From Mucilaginibacter sp. SMC90 (GTDB taxonomy: Bacteria > Bacteroidota > Bacteroidia > Sphingobacteriales > Sphingobacteriaceae): a stretch of DNA of 64,000 bases. The position numbers and the translations under genes are program-made. The DNA lies in contig NZ_CP094527.1 of assembly GCF_022811725.1 (NCBI RefSeq), positions 4,774,001 through 4,838,000 of the forward strand, read 5' to 3'. Below, piece by piece: positions 17,018 to 25,849 of the stretch; positions within the stretch are counted from its first letter, which is position 1; every line of letters starts with the position of its first letter. The notes under the pieces are model-generated. The model worked only from the letters and a program-made list of their open reading frames with translations, made no database searches and was not told the DNA's origin.

Positions 17018-18304
17018 TTATTTAAGCTTTACAAAATAAATCCGGTTACGGTCTACCGAATTGGTAGCCGGCAAAATTTTAGCGGCAAAACCATTCTTAC
17101 CATCATCAATAACGCCAAAGTCATCATCATTAGATATAGCAAGGACATTACCTGGCAGCAACGCCAAACCTTCGGCCTTGTCATGAGGATAAATAGTTGG
17201 CAGGTCCTTCAGGAGATCAAGCACCTGTGTTTTGGACACCGGAGTGATACCGGCAGTCTGCAAACCGGCTGCATCATTAAGCTCTTCAACCGTTTTACCA
17301 CCATACAATTTCCCGTTATCGCTGTTAGCAGCGTCTGAAATATCGGTTGCATTGCTGATATCAATTTTAAACACCTTTTTAAAGGTTGCCGGGTTTGTTG
17401 GCGCGCCGCCAAAATTACCGTCGCGCTCAATGGTTAAAAATGTAGTTGCATTTACAGCAGTTATATCACTAACACCCGTCAATGTAATATTGTCCATAAC
17501 ATAAGCATACTGTTTTGTAGCTCCGGAAGCTATATCAAAAGTGAGGATACGCAATATAGTTGAGTTGGCAACCTTTGCTTTAGATGGGTTGTACATTGGC
17601 GACTGCATCATGCCAACCAGTGTTTTACCGTCGGGCGTAATGGCTAAGCCTTCCATACCACGGTTAGCCCTGCGGGTAGCAAATACAGCCGGAATTTTAC
17701 GTCCGCCAGTTCCGGTACCGTAAGGATTGATACGCTCAATAGTTTTACCGTTAGCATCAAAATGAACAATATGCGGTCCATATTCGTCACTTATCCAAAA
17801 ACTACCATCTGCTGCCAATACCAGGCCTTCTGAATCGATACCATCGGCACTGGCTGATAATTTGTTGCCGTTAAGGTCAAAAGGCACCTCTCCGGATGCC
17901 CCCATCCCAGCCGGGTTCGGCAGACCATTTAACTTTGCGCCGCTGGCATTTTTAAGCTCTATAGTTTGTTCCAATATCAGTTTGCCATCTATTAACCTGA
18001 ATTTGCCAATTTGCGGATCAAAATCCGGTTTACCGATGATAATTGAATTTGCTGTTTGCCCGGCAACATTTGAGCCGCGATCTGTAAGCAGATAAAATAT
18101 GTCTTTATGGTTTGGATCTGCCGCAACGGCCGAACCGAAGCCACCATTGTATACCTTTACACCGCCCGCAGTAGTAAAAAGCACTGCAGGGTTTTGTGCT
18201 TCGGCCATATCAGGATAACTGAAAGGAGAAATCTTGTTATCGTCATGGCAGGAAGAAAGGACCACCGCAGATGCCGCGATAAGGCCGAGTAATTGTTTTT
18301 TCAT
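17018..18304 (-). CDS. Esterase-like/phytase-like propeller lipoprotein
   Basis: 428 residues. The N-terminus MKKQLLGLIAASAVVLSSC is a lipoprotein signal with lipid-attachment Cys at 19. The rest matches the esterase-like-activity-of-phytase family (Pfam 13449 type): GGFGSAVAADPNHKDIFYLLTDRG, ADGIDSEGLVLAADGSFWISDEYGPHI, NRGMEGLAITPDGKTLVG and AEGLALLPGNVLAISNDDDFG, with acidic residues on propeller loops likely to bind calcium. The proteins are thought to hydrolyse phosphate or ester bonds outside the cell. It stands alone with its own terminator. Exact substrate unknown. Confidence 0.85.
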   Translation of the reverse strand: MKKQLLGLIAASAVVLSSCHDDNKISPFSYPDMAEAQNPAVLFTTAGGVKVYNGGFGSAVAADPNHKDIFYLLTDRGSNVAGQTANSIIIGKPDFDPQIGKFRLIDGKLILEQTIELKNASGAKLNGLPNPAGMGASGEVPFDLNGNKLSASADGIDSEGLVLAADGSFWISDEYGPHIVHFDANGKTIERINPYGTGTGGRKIPAVFATRRANRGMEGLAITPDGKTLVGMMQSPMYNPSKAKVANSTILRILTFDIASGATKQYAYVMDNITLTGVSDITAVNATTFLTIERDGNFGGAPTNPATFKKVFKIDISNATDISDAANSDNGKLYGGKTVEELNDAAGLQTAGITPVSKTQVLDLLKDLPTIYPHDKAEGLALLPGNVLAISNDDDFGVIDDGKNGFAAKILPATNSVDRNRIYFVKLK

Positions 18305-18432
18305 TTGATCTGTGATTGATTAACTTTTACAAAAGAACCGGCCACGTGTAAACCTATTGTTAATTCTATAACAATAATTTAACACAAGAGAACTACTACG
18401 ACATTTTGCTAAAAAAATCGAAAAAGGTTAAA

Positions 18433-18900
18433 TCAATGTTTCCATTCCTTCAAACTTTCATCAGTGACCTGGTACTCATAAAGTTTCCTATTCAGAGTAT
18501 CTATGTACACCCAACCGTCAGAAGCGTAGATAACACCATCGCCATTATTATAGTCATGGCCAATATTATAAACAAAATAGGTATTTACACCTCTTTTTTG
18601 AAGTCGGTCAAACATCCACCCATCATGTATTGATGTATCTTTACGTGACAATTTAATCAATTCATTGTCCGAGTGCTCAATGTAATCTACTATAAGCGTA
18701 TCAACCCAGTTGCTATTTCTTAAACTATCCTGCTGCTCCAAAACAGGTTCAGTTGTTTTTGGCAACCCGTTTATAGTATCGGTTGCTTTTGGGACGCTGC
18801 TCATCGCATCAGTTTTAACAATTTCGGCAGATTTCTTTTCTACATGCCTGCAGCTAATAAATATTAGTAAAAAAACAATAAGAGAAGCGGGTACCTTCAT
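18433..18900 (-). CDS. Small hypothetical lipoprotein
   Basis: 155 residues. N-terminus MKVPASLIVFLLIFISC is a clear lipoprotein signal (Cys 17). A Ser/Thr/Pro-rich linker (~25-60) precedes a compact domain (VDYIEHSDNELIKLSRKD, HDYNNGDGVIYASDGWVYIDT, LYEYQV) with no family I can name. It is divergent from the M28 peptidase gene. A TTACTTTG element at about 18922, preceded by TTGC 17 bases upstream on the minus strand, may be its promoter. Real on the strength of signal and codon pattern; function unknown. Confidence 0.65.
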   Translation of the reverse strand: MKVPASLIVFLLIFISCRHVEKKSAEIVKTDAMSSVPKATDTINGLPKTTEPVLEQQDSLRNSNWVDTLIVDYIEHSDNELIKLSRKDTSIHDGWMFDRLQKRGVNTYFVYNIGHDYNNGDGVIYASDGWVYIDTLNRKLYEYQVTDESLKEWKH

Positions 18901-19023
18901 TGCAATAAGATTTAGGCCTACAAAGTAAATATTTAATTACACTTTGCAATAATTATGTTACTTAACAATGTCATTCCGGATAAAACGTATTACCGCGACT
19001 GCTTTTTTCATAATTTAGGCACT

Positions 19024-20586
19024 ATGAAACATATTTACCATCATACCTGCAACAACCTTTTGAACAGGGCAAAGCCTCTTGTTCTTGGCATGCTGCTTTG
19101 CAGTGGCATAGCTTCGGCCCAATCAAATAACCCTGTTATTAACAGTATCATGACCGAGGAAACCAATAACTCGCAACTTGAAAAGCTGGCGCACGAATTG
19201 TTTGACGGCATCGGTCCGCGTTTGGTTGGTACGCCGCAAATGAAACAGGCTAACGACTGGGCGGTGGCTAAATATAAAAGCTGGGACATTCAGGCTAAAA
19301 ACGAAAAGTGGGGCGAATGGCGCGGATGGGAACGCGGAATCTCGCATATTGATATGGTATCGCCGAGGGTAAAATCATTAGAAGGCACTCAATTGGCATG
19401 GAGCCCTGGCATGGGTAAAAAAACCAGCACTGCCGAGGTAATTATCTTACCAGATGTGGCTGATTCTGTAGCTTTTCAGCAATGGCTACCTAATGTAAAA
19501 GGCAAATTTGTCATGATCTCGATGTTGCAACCAACCGGCAGGCCTGATTATAACTGGCAGGAGTTTGCCATGAAAGAATCATTTGATAAAATGAAGGCCG
19601 ACCGCACCGCCCAAACCGATGCCTGGAAAAAACGTATCAGCAAAACAGGCCTCACCAATAAAACATTACCTGTGGCATTGGAAAACGCCGGAGCAGCTGG
19701 CATCCTGACCAATAACTGGTCGGCAGGGTTTGGGGTTGATAAGATCTTTGGTGCTTATACCAAAATCGTCCCTACGGTTGATATTTCGCTGGAAGATTAT
19801 GGTATGTTGTACCGCCTGAGCGAATCGGGCAACAAACCTGTGATCAGTATCCATTGCGAATCGAAAGAGTTAGGCGTAGTGCCAACGTTCAATACCATCG
19901 CCGAGATCAAGGGCAGCGAAAAGCCAAATGAATATGTAATGCTAAGCGCTCACTTTGATTCATGGGACGGCGGCACCGGAGCTACCGATAACGGTACTGG
20001 CACCCTGACTATGATGGAGGCTATGCGCCTGTTGAAAAAATTCTATCCTCACCCAAAACGTACCATACTGGTAGGCCACTGGGGCAGCGAAGAGGAAGGA
20101 TTGAACGGCTCACGTGCTTTTGTTGAGGACCATCCCGAAATTGTAAGTAACCTGCAAGCCCTGTTTAACCAGGATAATGGCACAGGCCGTGTCGTAAACC
20201 TAACCGGCCAGGGCTTTGTTGAAGCTAAGGATTATTTGAGCAGATGGCTTGCTGCCGTGCCAGACACCATCAAGAACCGGATCAAAACAAATTTCCCCGG
20301 CCAGCCGGGCGGTGGTGGATCTGACTTCGCATCATTTGTAGCAGTTGGCGCACCGGGCTTTTCTTTAAGCTCGCTTAACTGGTCGTACGGGTCATATACC
20401 TGGCACACCAACCGCGACACGTATGATAAAGTTGTATTTGATGATTTGAAAAACAATGCCATTTTAGCTGCCATCATGGCTTACATGGCCAGCGAAGACC
20501 CGCAGAAAACTGTTAATACCAAAACCGAAGGCATTAAATGGCCTGCGCAGGTTAAAGCAACGCGACGCGGTGGATTGGATAAGTAG
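19024..20586 (+). CDS. Secreted M28-family zinc peptidase
   Basis: 520 residues from the ATG at 19024, chosen because the upstream ATG at 18955 would add 23 residues before the signal peptide (cleavage near SGIASAQS). A PA-like region lies at ~130-270. The M28 catalytic domain follows: SAHFDSWDGGTGATDNGTG (His and Asp zinc ligands), WGSEEEGLNGSRAF (general-base Glu and zinc Glu) and a late zinc His in SYTWHTNRDTYD. The closest group is carboxypeptidase Q/aminopeptidase-like exopeptidases of the periplasm. The stop codon is 7 bases before the alginate-lyase-family gene, so the two are co-transcribed. Confidence 0.9.
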   Translation: MKHIYHHTCNNLLNRAKPLVLGMLLCSGIASAQSNNPVINSIMTEETNNSQLEKLAHELFDGIGPRLVGTPQMKQANDWAVAKYKSWDIQAKNEKWGEWRGWERGISHIDMVSPRVKSLEGTQLAWSPGMGKKTSTAEVIILPDVADSVAFQQWLPNVKGKFVMISMLQPTGRPDYNWQEFAMKESFDKMKADRTAQTDAWKKRISKTGLTNKTLPVALENAGAAGILTNNWSAGFGVDKIFGAYTKIVPTVDISLEDYGMLYRLSESGNKPVISIHCESKELGVVPTFNTIAEIKGSEKPNEYVMLSAHFDSWDGGTGATDNGTGTLTMMEAMRLLKKFYPHPKRTILVGHWGSEEEGLNGSRAFVEDHPEIVSNLQALFNQDNGTGRVVNLTGQGFVEAKDYLSRWLAAVPDTIKNRIKTNFPGQPGGGGSDFASFVAVGAPGFSLSSLNWSYGSYTWHTNRDTYDKVVFDDLKNNAILAAIMAYMASEDPQKTVNTKTEGIKWPAQVKATRRGGLDK

Positions 20587-20593
20587 GCTAAAG

Positions 20594-21691
20594 ATGAGAT
20601 ATTGTAAAATAACCTTGCTCGCATCCCTGCTGATGCTCTTTAACTTCAGCCTGAAAGCGCAGGAAAATTATAAAACCAAATTTGTGCACCCGGGTATTTT
20701 AAATACCCGGGCCAGTTTAGACCTCATCAGCGCCCAGCTTAAAGCAGGTGATACCATGCGGACTGCGGCATATCAAAAAGTTCTGGATTTTATTAGGGAG
20801 CACGAGTACCCCGCTTCGTTCCCGTCAACCATTGTAGTAGGCTCAAATGGAGCTACTTCGCCTTCAAAAACGCAGATCAGGAAGGATTGCGAACTGGTTT
20901 ACGCCTTTGCGCTTGCCTGGGCTGCTACCGGCGATACCGGCTATGCTAAGAAGGCAATCGGCTTACTGAACGGATGGGCTTACGCTTTTAAGGATTATGG
21001 CCTGCTGGCAGGGAAAACAAATCCCAACCAGCCCGACCTGGAAGCATCATGGACAACCCCAAGTTTCGTAGCTGCCGCCGAGATCATCAGGCATTATAAA
21101 GTAAAAGGTAAATCTGCCGGATGGGCTGCTCCCGACATTGAGCAGTTCGGCAAGTACCTTGTTAACGTAAAGGATAACTACATCAACAAGATCCCCGACT
21201 ATAAAAACAACTGGGATGCATCGGCAGGATATGCTAAAATGACTATCGGTGTGTTTTTAAATAACGATACCGCTTATCGTGCAGGCTATGAACTTTTAGT
21301 AAAAGAATTGCCAAATGTCATTCAACCGGATGGAACGCTGCCTGAACTTTGTGTGCGTAAAGATTGTGTTCATTATCAATACTCATTAACGGCCTATGCT
21401 TATGCCGCTGCCATTGCCAAAATACAGGGAGATAATAGTTTATGGGAGATCAGCAATAAAAACATCAGCCTCGGCTATGATTTTATGCGGAATGCTTACG
21501 AGCAAAAAACGGGCTGTGATTACTGCGATTTAAACAGCCGTATTTTTCCCGGAGTCGAAATTGCCTATGGACACTACAATACTGATAACCTAAAATATTT
21601 AAGGGGATTACAGGCACCGCTTGGCGTCCCTATCGATAATACTTTTTTAGGCTTTACTACTTATACCCATTATAAAGTTAAGGGTTTATAA
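20594..21691 (+). CDS. Alginate-lyase-family (PF05426-type) secreted protein
   Basis: 365 residues from the ATG at 20594; an earlier in-frame ATG at 20570 overlaps the peptidase gene. The signal peptide ends near FSLKAQE. The body is an alpha/alpha-toroid: CELVYAFALAWAATGDTGYAKKAIGLLNGWAY, NNWDASAGYAKMTIGVFLNN, PDGTLPE, YSLTAYAYAAAIAKI. This matches the alginate lyase Pfam family, which splits uronic-acid polymers by beta-elimination. The canonical NNHG-type active-site string appears as NNWDAS, so true lyase activity is uncertain. It follows the peptidase by 7 bases and ends in a strong bidirectional terminator. Confidence 0.78.
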   Translation: MRYCKITLLASLLMLFNFSLKAQENYKTKFVHPGILNTRASLDLISAQLKAGDTMRTAAYQKVLDFIREHEYPASFPSTIVVGSNGATSPSKTQIRKDCELVYAFALAWAATGDTGYAKKAIGLLNGWAYAFKDYGLLAGKTNPNQPDLEASWTTPSFVAAAEIIRHYKVKGKSAGWAAPDIEQFGKYLVNVKDNYINKIPDYKNNWDASAGYAKMTIGVFLNNDTAYRAGYELLVKELPNVIQPDGTLPELCVRKDCVHYQYSLTAYAYAAAIAKIQGDNSLWEISNKNISLGYDFMRNAYEQKTGCDYCDLNSRIFPGVEIAYGHYNTDNLKYLRGLQAPLGVPIDNTFLGFTTYTHYKVKGL

Positions 21692-21702
21692 ATCGAGTAA
21701 AC

Positions 21703-21732
21703 AAAAACGCCGCCTTTCCGGGCGGCGTTTTT
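21703..21732. terminator. Bidirectional terminator
   Basis: AAAAACGCCGCC and GGCGGCGTTTTT form a perfect 12-bp stem around TTTCCG. It lies between two convergent genes and has a T-run on both strands. Confidence 0.92.
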
Positions 21733-21735
21733 GTT

Positions 21736-22767
21736 TTAGGCTACCGGGTGCTTTTCCAGCTCCGGTGTATATTTGCCATCGCGGGCTATGGTATTGATAT
21801 GGGCGCGCTCGTATAATAACCTTTGCGCCTCTTCAATATTTTCATCCTTACCAGCCCATTTTTCCAATGCCGGTTGCTGTACAGCTCTTGAATACGAAAA
21901 TGTTAAAGCCCAGGGCATTTTATCTTTGAAACGTACGTGCATAGCGTTTAAACGCTCAGATGCCAATTCGGGAGACTGTCCGCCCGAAAGAAACGCGATG
22001 CCAGGTACAGAGGCAGGCACACAGCGTAAAAAACAATTGATAGTTGCATCCGCCACCACATCGGCACTATCCTGCTGTGCGGCTTTAATACCGGGCACAA
22101 TCATATTGGGCTTCAGTATCATTCCTTCAAAATTCACCCGTTGCTGGTACAACTGGTTAAACACCGTATGCAAAACCTCATTGGTTACATCGGCACAGGT
22201 TTGCAGGGAATGATCGCCATCCATCAAAACTTCGGGCTCCACAATGGGGACAATCCCGGCTTCTTGGCACATAATCGCGTAACGAGCCAGCAGAAATGCA
22301 TTGGCCTTGATACTGCCGCTTGTAGGTGTGTTTTCACCTATTGTTATTACAGCCCTCCATTTAGCAAAGCGGGCACCCAATTTATAGTATTCGGCCAACC
22401 GCTCCGGTAAACCATCAAGACCTTCGGTTATTTTTTCGCCGGGGAAGCCATCCATATCCCGTGCGCTTTCATCTACCTTAATACCCGGAATAATTCCTTT
22501 TTCCTTCAGGATATCAACAAACAGCTTACCATCTGCGGTACTTTGTCTTATCGTTTCATCAAACAAAATGGCTCCGCTTATAGCTTCCTCCAGCTTCGGC
22601 GTGTTCACGATCAAGTCGCGGTATTTGCGGCGATATTCTTCCGTTTGCGGGATATTGAGTGCTTTAAAACGTTTGTTGCAGGTGGCGGTACTTTCGTCCA
22701 TGGCTAAAAGGCCTTTGTTCCCGGCCATCAGCTGTTTTGCGATATCTTTCAGGCTTTGCAGTTGCAT
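21736..22767 (-). CDS. fba: Fructose-bisphosphate aldolase, class I
   Basis: 343 residues from the ATG at 22767; an upstream in-frame ATG at 22803 is less likely given that the family begins close to LQSLKDIAKQL. Conserved class I features are GLLAMDESTATCNKRF, the Schiff-base Lys in EGMILKPNMIVPG (about 216), WRAVITIG, and IAFLSGGQSPE. It cleaves fructose 1,6-bisphosphate to dihydroxyacetone phosphate and glyceraldehyde 3-phosphate in glycolysis and gluconeogenesis in the cytoplasm. It stands alone, ending at the bidirectional terminator. Confidence 0.95.
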   Translation of the reverse strand: MQLQSLKDIAKQLMAGNKGLLAMDESTATCNKRFKALNIPQTEEYRRKYRDLIVNTPKLEEAISGAILFDETIRQSTADGKLFVDILKEKGIIPGIKVDESARDMDGFPGEKITEGLDGLPERLAEYYKLGARFAKWRAVITIGENTPTSGSIKANAFLLARYAIMCQEAGIVPIVEPEVLMDGDHSLQTCADVTNEVLHTVFNQLYQQRVNFEGMILKPNMIVPGIKAAQQDSADVVADATINCFLRCVPASVPGIAFLSGGQSPELASERLNAMHVRFKDKMPWALTFSYSRAVQQPALEKWAGKDENIEEAQRLLYERAHINTIARDGKYTPELEKHPVA

Positions 22768-22892
22768 AAGTAAAATTGCTTGGTTGTTGGTGGATAAACA
22801 CAAGTTAATTCATACTTGTTTTAAGCAGCGCAGGGAATATTGCAGGTTTACTTATGGATGACTTTAACTGGTGAATTGATGTGCAAAGAAGG

Positions 22893-22961
22893 AGTTGTGT
22901 ACCTCTGGCACACTAAAAATGGCTATTTTATTTCTACAAACCTTTTGCACCTCTGGTGCAA
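22893..22961. repeat. GTTGTGTACCTC repeat, copy 1
   Basis: Starts AGTTGTGTACCTCTGGCAC and ends CTACAAACCTTTTGCACC followed by a TTGCACC-TCT-GGTGCAA hairpin. A second copy in the same orientation is at 53188-53258. The 304-base gap between aldolase and msrB holds this element and no gene. Confidence 0.7.
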
Positions 22962-23071
22962 CCTGCCAATTTCTATAGATAATCTTCAAAAAACAAAGGG
23001 CTTTAGCCAAAATGCCTGCAGCATTCAGGCTAAAGCCCACTATTTGTTTTCAGTTGCCCTTTAAAGTACTC

Positions 23072-23590
23072 TTACAACCCAAATCCTTCCGGCACAAAAT
23101 CAAGCGAAACAGAGTTCATACAAAACCTTTTATGTGTTGGCGGCGGACCGTCGTCAAATATATGCCCCAGGTGCGAATCACAGCGAGCGCAAATTACTTC
23201 CGTGCGCTGCATGCCGTATGAATTATCTTCTTTGTAGATCACACTGTTTTTGCGTACCGGCTCATAAAAACTTGGCCAGCCGCAATCACTTGCAAACTTA
23301 GCATCCGAGCGGAAAAGCTTGTTACCGCATACCGCGCAATAATAAGTGCCCTTGGTATCCTTGTTCCAGTATTTACCGGTAAATGCACGTTCTGTTTCCT
23401 GCTCCCTTGCAGTAGCATATAATGCGGCTGGGAGGATCTTTTTCCATTCGGCATTTGACACGTTTAAATGTTTGGTGTCGGTATTGGAATAATACGGATT
23501 GTTCTCATGCCCTTTTATTGTTTTGGGCTGCTGTGCAAATGCTCCTGTAGCGAAACAGAACAAGGCTGCTATGATATATACCGCTTTCAT
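23072..23590 (-). CDS. msrB: Peptide-methionine (R)-S-oxide reductase, exported
   Basis: 172 residues with a signal peptide (~1-19, FCFATGAFAQ). The MsrB fold follows: GKYWNKDTKGTYYCAVCG, CGWPSFYEP, RTEVICARCDSHLGHIFDDG, RFCMNSVSLDF. Two CxxC pairs (CAVC, CARC) bind structural zinc, and the Cys in RFCMNS is catalytic. It repairs the R form of methionine sulfoxide in periplasmic proteins. It overlaps the end of msrA by one base (TAATG), so translation is coupled. Confidence 0.95.
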   Translation of the reverse strand: MKAVYIIAALFCFATGAFAQQPKTIKGHENNPYYSNTDTKHLNVSNAEWKKILPAALYATAREQETERAFTGKYWNKDTKGTYYCAVCGNKLFRSDAKFASDCGWPSFYEPVRKNSVIYKEDNSYGMQRTEVICARCDSHLGHIFDDGPPPTHKRFCMNSVSLDFVPEGFGL

Positions 23591-24198
23591 TATTGCTTCA
23601 ATTTATCTTTAAATACCTTTTTAAATTTTTCCAACTCGGGCTGGATCACATATTTACAGTAAGGCTGGCTGCCGTTTTGGTTAAAGTAATTCTGGTGATA
23701 GTCTTCGGCCTTATAAAAATTTTTGTATGGCACCAATTGCGTTACTATCGGATCTTTATATGCTTTTTCGGCATTCAGTTTAGTGATGTAATATTGGGCC
23801 TTTTGCTTTTGCTGGGCATTATGATAAAATATAGCCGAGCGGTATTGTGTACCCACATCATTACCCTGCCTGTTTAATTGGGTTGGATCATGCGCTACAA
23901 AAAATGCAGCAATCAGTTCATCGTACGTGATCTTGGTAGGGTCATAGATAATATTACAAGCTTCGGCATGACCGGTTGTACCGGTGCAAACCAACTCATA
24001 AGATGGGTTGGCTACGTGCCCGCCGGAAAATCCGGAGATCACTTTTTCAACTCCTTTCAATTGCTGGAATTTGGCTTCGGTGCACCAAAAACAGCCTGTG
24101 GCAAAGGTGGCGGTATCCAAACCCTTTTTAGGGCCGGAAGCAAAAACAGAGAAACAAGCCGTTAACAGCACGGCTATTGAACAAATTACTTTTTTCAT
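23590..24198 (-). CDS. msrA: Peptide-methionine (S)-S-oxide reductase, exported
   Basis: 202 residues from the ATG at 24198, which starts a clean signal peptide (MKKVICSIAVLLTACFSVFAS); a longer frame to 24255 adds an unlikely leader. The catalytic GCFWCTEAKF, the typical GFSGGHVANPSYELVCTGTTGHAE and a Tyr-rich C-terminus are present. It reduces the S form of methionine sulfoxide and pairs with MsrB as an envelope repair set. The two genes share one base at their junction. Confidence 0.95.
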   Translation of the reverse strand: MKKVICSIAVLLTACFSVFASGPKKGLDTATFATGCFWCTEAKFQQLKGVEKVISGFSGGHVANPSYELVCTGTTGHAEACNIIYDPTKITYDELIAAFFVAHDPTQLNRQGNDVGTQYRSAIFYHNAQQKQKAQYYITKLNAEKAYKDPIVTQLVPYKNFYKAEDYHQNYFNQNGSQPYCKYVIQPELEKFKKVFKDKLKQ

Positions 24199-24350
24199 GT
24201 ATATCAAATAGGTTTTAATACGATGCGTATTTATAGCAACTAACGTAAAAAACATAGCTAACGTTGAACAAAGTTACCATTTTAACACTTTGTGATAGTT
24301 GTTTGACAAAACGCCTATTTTCGCTTTACTGCTTATACTAACTTTAGCCT

Positions 24351-24905
24351 ATGGAAAACCTTAAACTGTTTATGCTGATGCTGGGCTGCAAACCGCCGGG
24401 AAGGCACGTAGAACAACATGACGTGTTCTTTGGGATAGCGCCATCGCTTCGCGACCTGGTACCCGAGATCCAGGCCTTTTGGCCCGAACCCGAAAAAATT
24501 CATATCGATGCATGGCGGGAAGTAAGTACGGTTGATGGATATGCTGTTAAGATCGCTCAGCGAGGTAATAACATCCCGCAGGATAATAAATTATTTTTCA
24601 TTAACCTTGGCGGCTATCAGCCTGATAAATTTGAAGAGCAGCACTACGTTGTACTTACTGTTCAGAATGATTTTGCTTCGGCCTCTAAAAATGCTAAGGA
24701 AACGTTTTTCTTTAAGCATAACCATTTTGCCGGGGCTAACTCCCACATCGATGATAAATACGGCGTTGATGTTGATGATATTTATAATGTAGAAGATATT
24801 TTAAATCCTGCTCAAACAGAAAAATACCAGATCGAACTTATCCCGAATGCCGATCTTCCGGAAGATAAGATCACGCTTGGTTATTTTAAGTTGAGCAATT
24901 TATAA
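24351..24905 (+). CDS. DUF1543 domain protein
   Basis: 184 residues and no signal peptide, so cytoplasmic. The N-terminal MLMLGCKPPGRHVEQHDVFFGIA and WPEPEKIHIDAWREV are the DUF1543 signature; a second half repeats a similar beta/alpha pattern (FINLGGYQPDKFEEQHYVVLTVQ), so the protein may be a tandem duplication of the domain. The family has no assigned biochemical role. It lies 10 bases before an AraC-type regulator and is probably co-transcribed with it. Confidence 0.85.
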   Translation: MENLKLFMLMLGCKPPGRHVEQHDVFFGIAPSLRDLVPEIQAFWPEPEKIHIDAWREVSTVDGYAVKIAQRGNNIPQDNKLFFINLGGYQPDKFEEQHYVVLTVQNDFASASKNAKETFFFKHNHFAGANSHIDDKYGVDVDDIYNVEDILNPAQTEKYQIELIPNADLPEDKITLGYFKLSNL

Positions 24906-24915
24906 TAGTACCCTC

Positions 24916-25779
24916 ATGAAAAAGCCTGAACATCTGAATATCATTGCCGACCGGGACATCAAAGATTCTTTCTCTGTCGAAAATTGGGAGGAACAGCATT
25001 TTGATGATCAACGAGTGCACAGGGTTACTTATAATCGGATTTTTCTAATTACTACGGGTTCGGGCCAGGTAGTTATCGATACTGCCCCCTATCCTGTTGT
25101 TGGCGATCAATTGTTGCTGATATCAAAAGGCCAGCTTTTTACCTTTTCTGCCGGTACCGTTTTAACCGGTTATACAATAAGCTTTGGCGATTGCTTTTGG
25201 GAAAGAGCCCCGGATAGCGCCAATAATTGCAAGGCGGTATTATTCAATAATGCATCTGATAACCAGCAGATCCCGTTAACACCCGACGATGTACAGGAAC
25301 TAAGTCCGCTTTTTAAAACGCTGCATACAGAATTTATTAAACCCGGCTACATCAACAAGCTGGATGCCATGGCTGCTTACTTGAAGATCATCATGATCAA
25401 AACAGCCAATATCAATGCCTCGCTGAGTAAAGGATTTGATAGCTATGATAACCAGCTATACCGCCAGTTCCTGGAGCTGGTTAGCCGCCAATATCAAAAC
25501 ACCCATGAGGTTGCTGAATTTGCAAAGCAGATGGGCATCTCCACCCGTAAATTAACTGAACTTTGCAACCGTTGTGGCGGCAAAGGTGCTAAAGAGATCA
25601 TTAACGGGCAACTTATATCCGAAGCGAAGCGATCTCTGCAATTTTCGGCGAAGCCTGTAAAGGAGATAGCCTACCATCTTAACTTTTCAACGCCCGAGCA
25701 ATTCAGCCATTTCTTTAAAAAGAATACGTTGGTATCGCCCCATCAATACCGCTCACACTTTGTACATATTGGCATGTGA
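24916..25779 (+). CDS. AraC-family transcriptional regulator
   Basis: 287 residues. The N-terminal ~150 residues form a cupin-like sensing domain (HRVTYNRIFLITTGSGQVVID, VGDQLLLISKGQLFTF). The C-terminal ~95 residues are the double helix-turn-helix: VAEFAKQMGISTRKLTELCNR and VKEIAYHLNFSTPEQFSHFFKKN followed by SPHQYR. It likely binds a small molecule and controls neighbouring genes; the downstream HD-domain gene, 70 bases away, is a candidate target. A GCCGGTT hairpin follows the stop codon. Confidence 0.88.
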   Translation: MKKPEHLNIIADRDIKDSFSVENWEEQHFDDQRVHRVTYNRIFLITTGSGQVVIDTAPYPVVGDQLLLISKGQLFTFSAGTVLTGYTISFGDCFWERAPDSANNCKAVLFNNASDNQQIPLTPDDVQELSPLFKTLHTEFIKPGYINKLDAMAAYLKIIMIKTANINASLSKGFDSYDNQLYRQFLELVSRQYQNTHEVAEFAKQMGISTRKLTELCNRCGGKGAKEIINGQLISEAKRSLQFSAKPVKEIAYHLNFSTPEQFSHFFKKNTLVSPHQYRSHFVHIGM

Positions 25780-25782
25780 TTA

Positions 25783-25807
25783 GCCGGTTTTAACATTTTT
25801 AACCGGC
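25783..25807 (+). terminator. Weak hairpin after the araC-type gene
   Basis: GCCGGTT (25783-25789) pairs with AACCGGC (25801-25807), with the T-rich stretch in the loop rather than after the stem. It may attenuate read-through into the HD-domain gene. Confidence 0.4.
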
Positions 25808-25817
25808 GGTACCGGCA

Positions 25818-25825
25818 TAATTTTG
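25818..25825 (+). promoter_or_regulatory. -7 element of the HD-domain gene
   Basis: TAATTTTG matches the TAnnTTTG consensus exactly, 24 bases before the ATG at 25850. The -33 region is only T-rich, which may mean that an activator is needed. Confidence 0.45.
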
Positions 25826-25849
25826 AGGCATATTAATTCCATTAAAATT

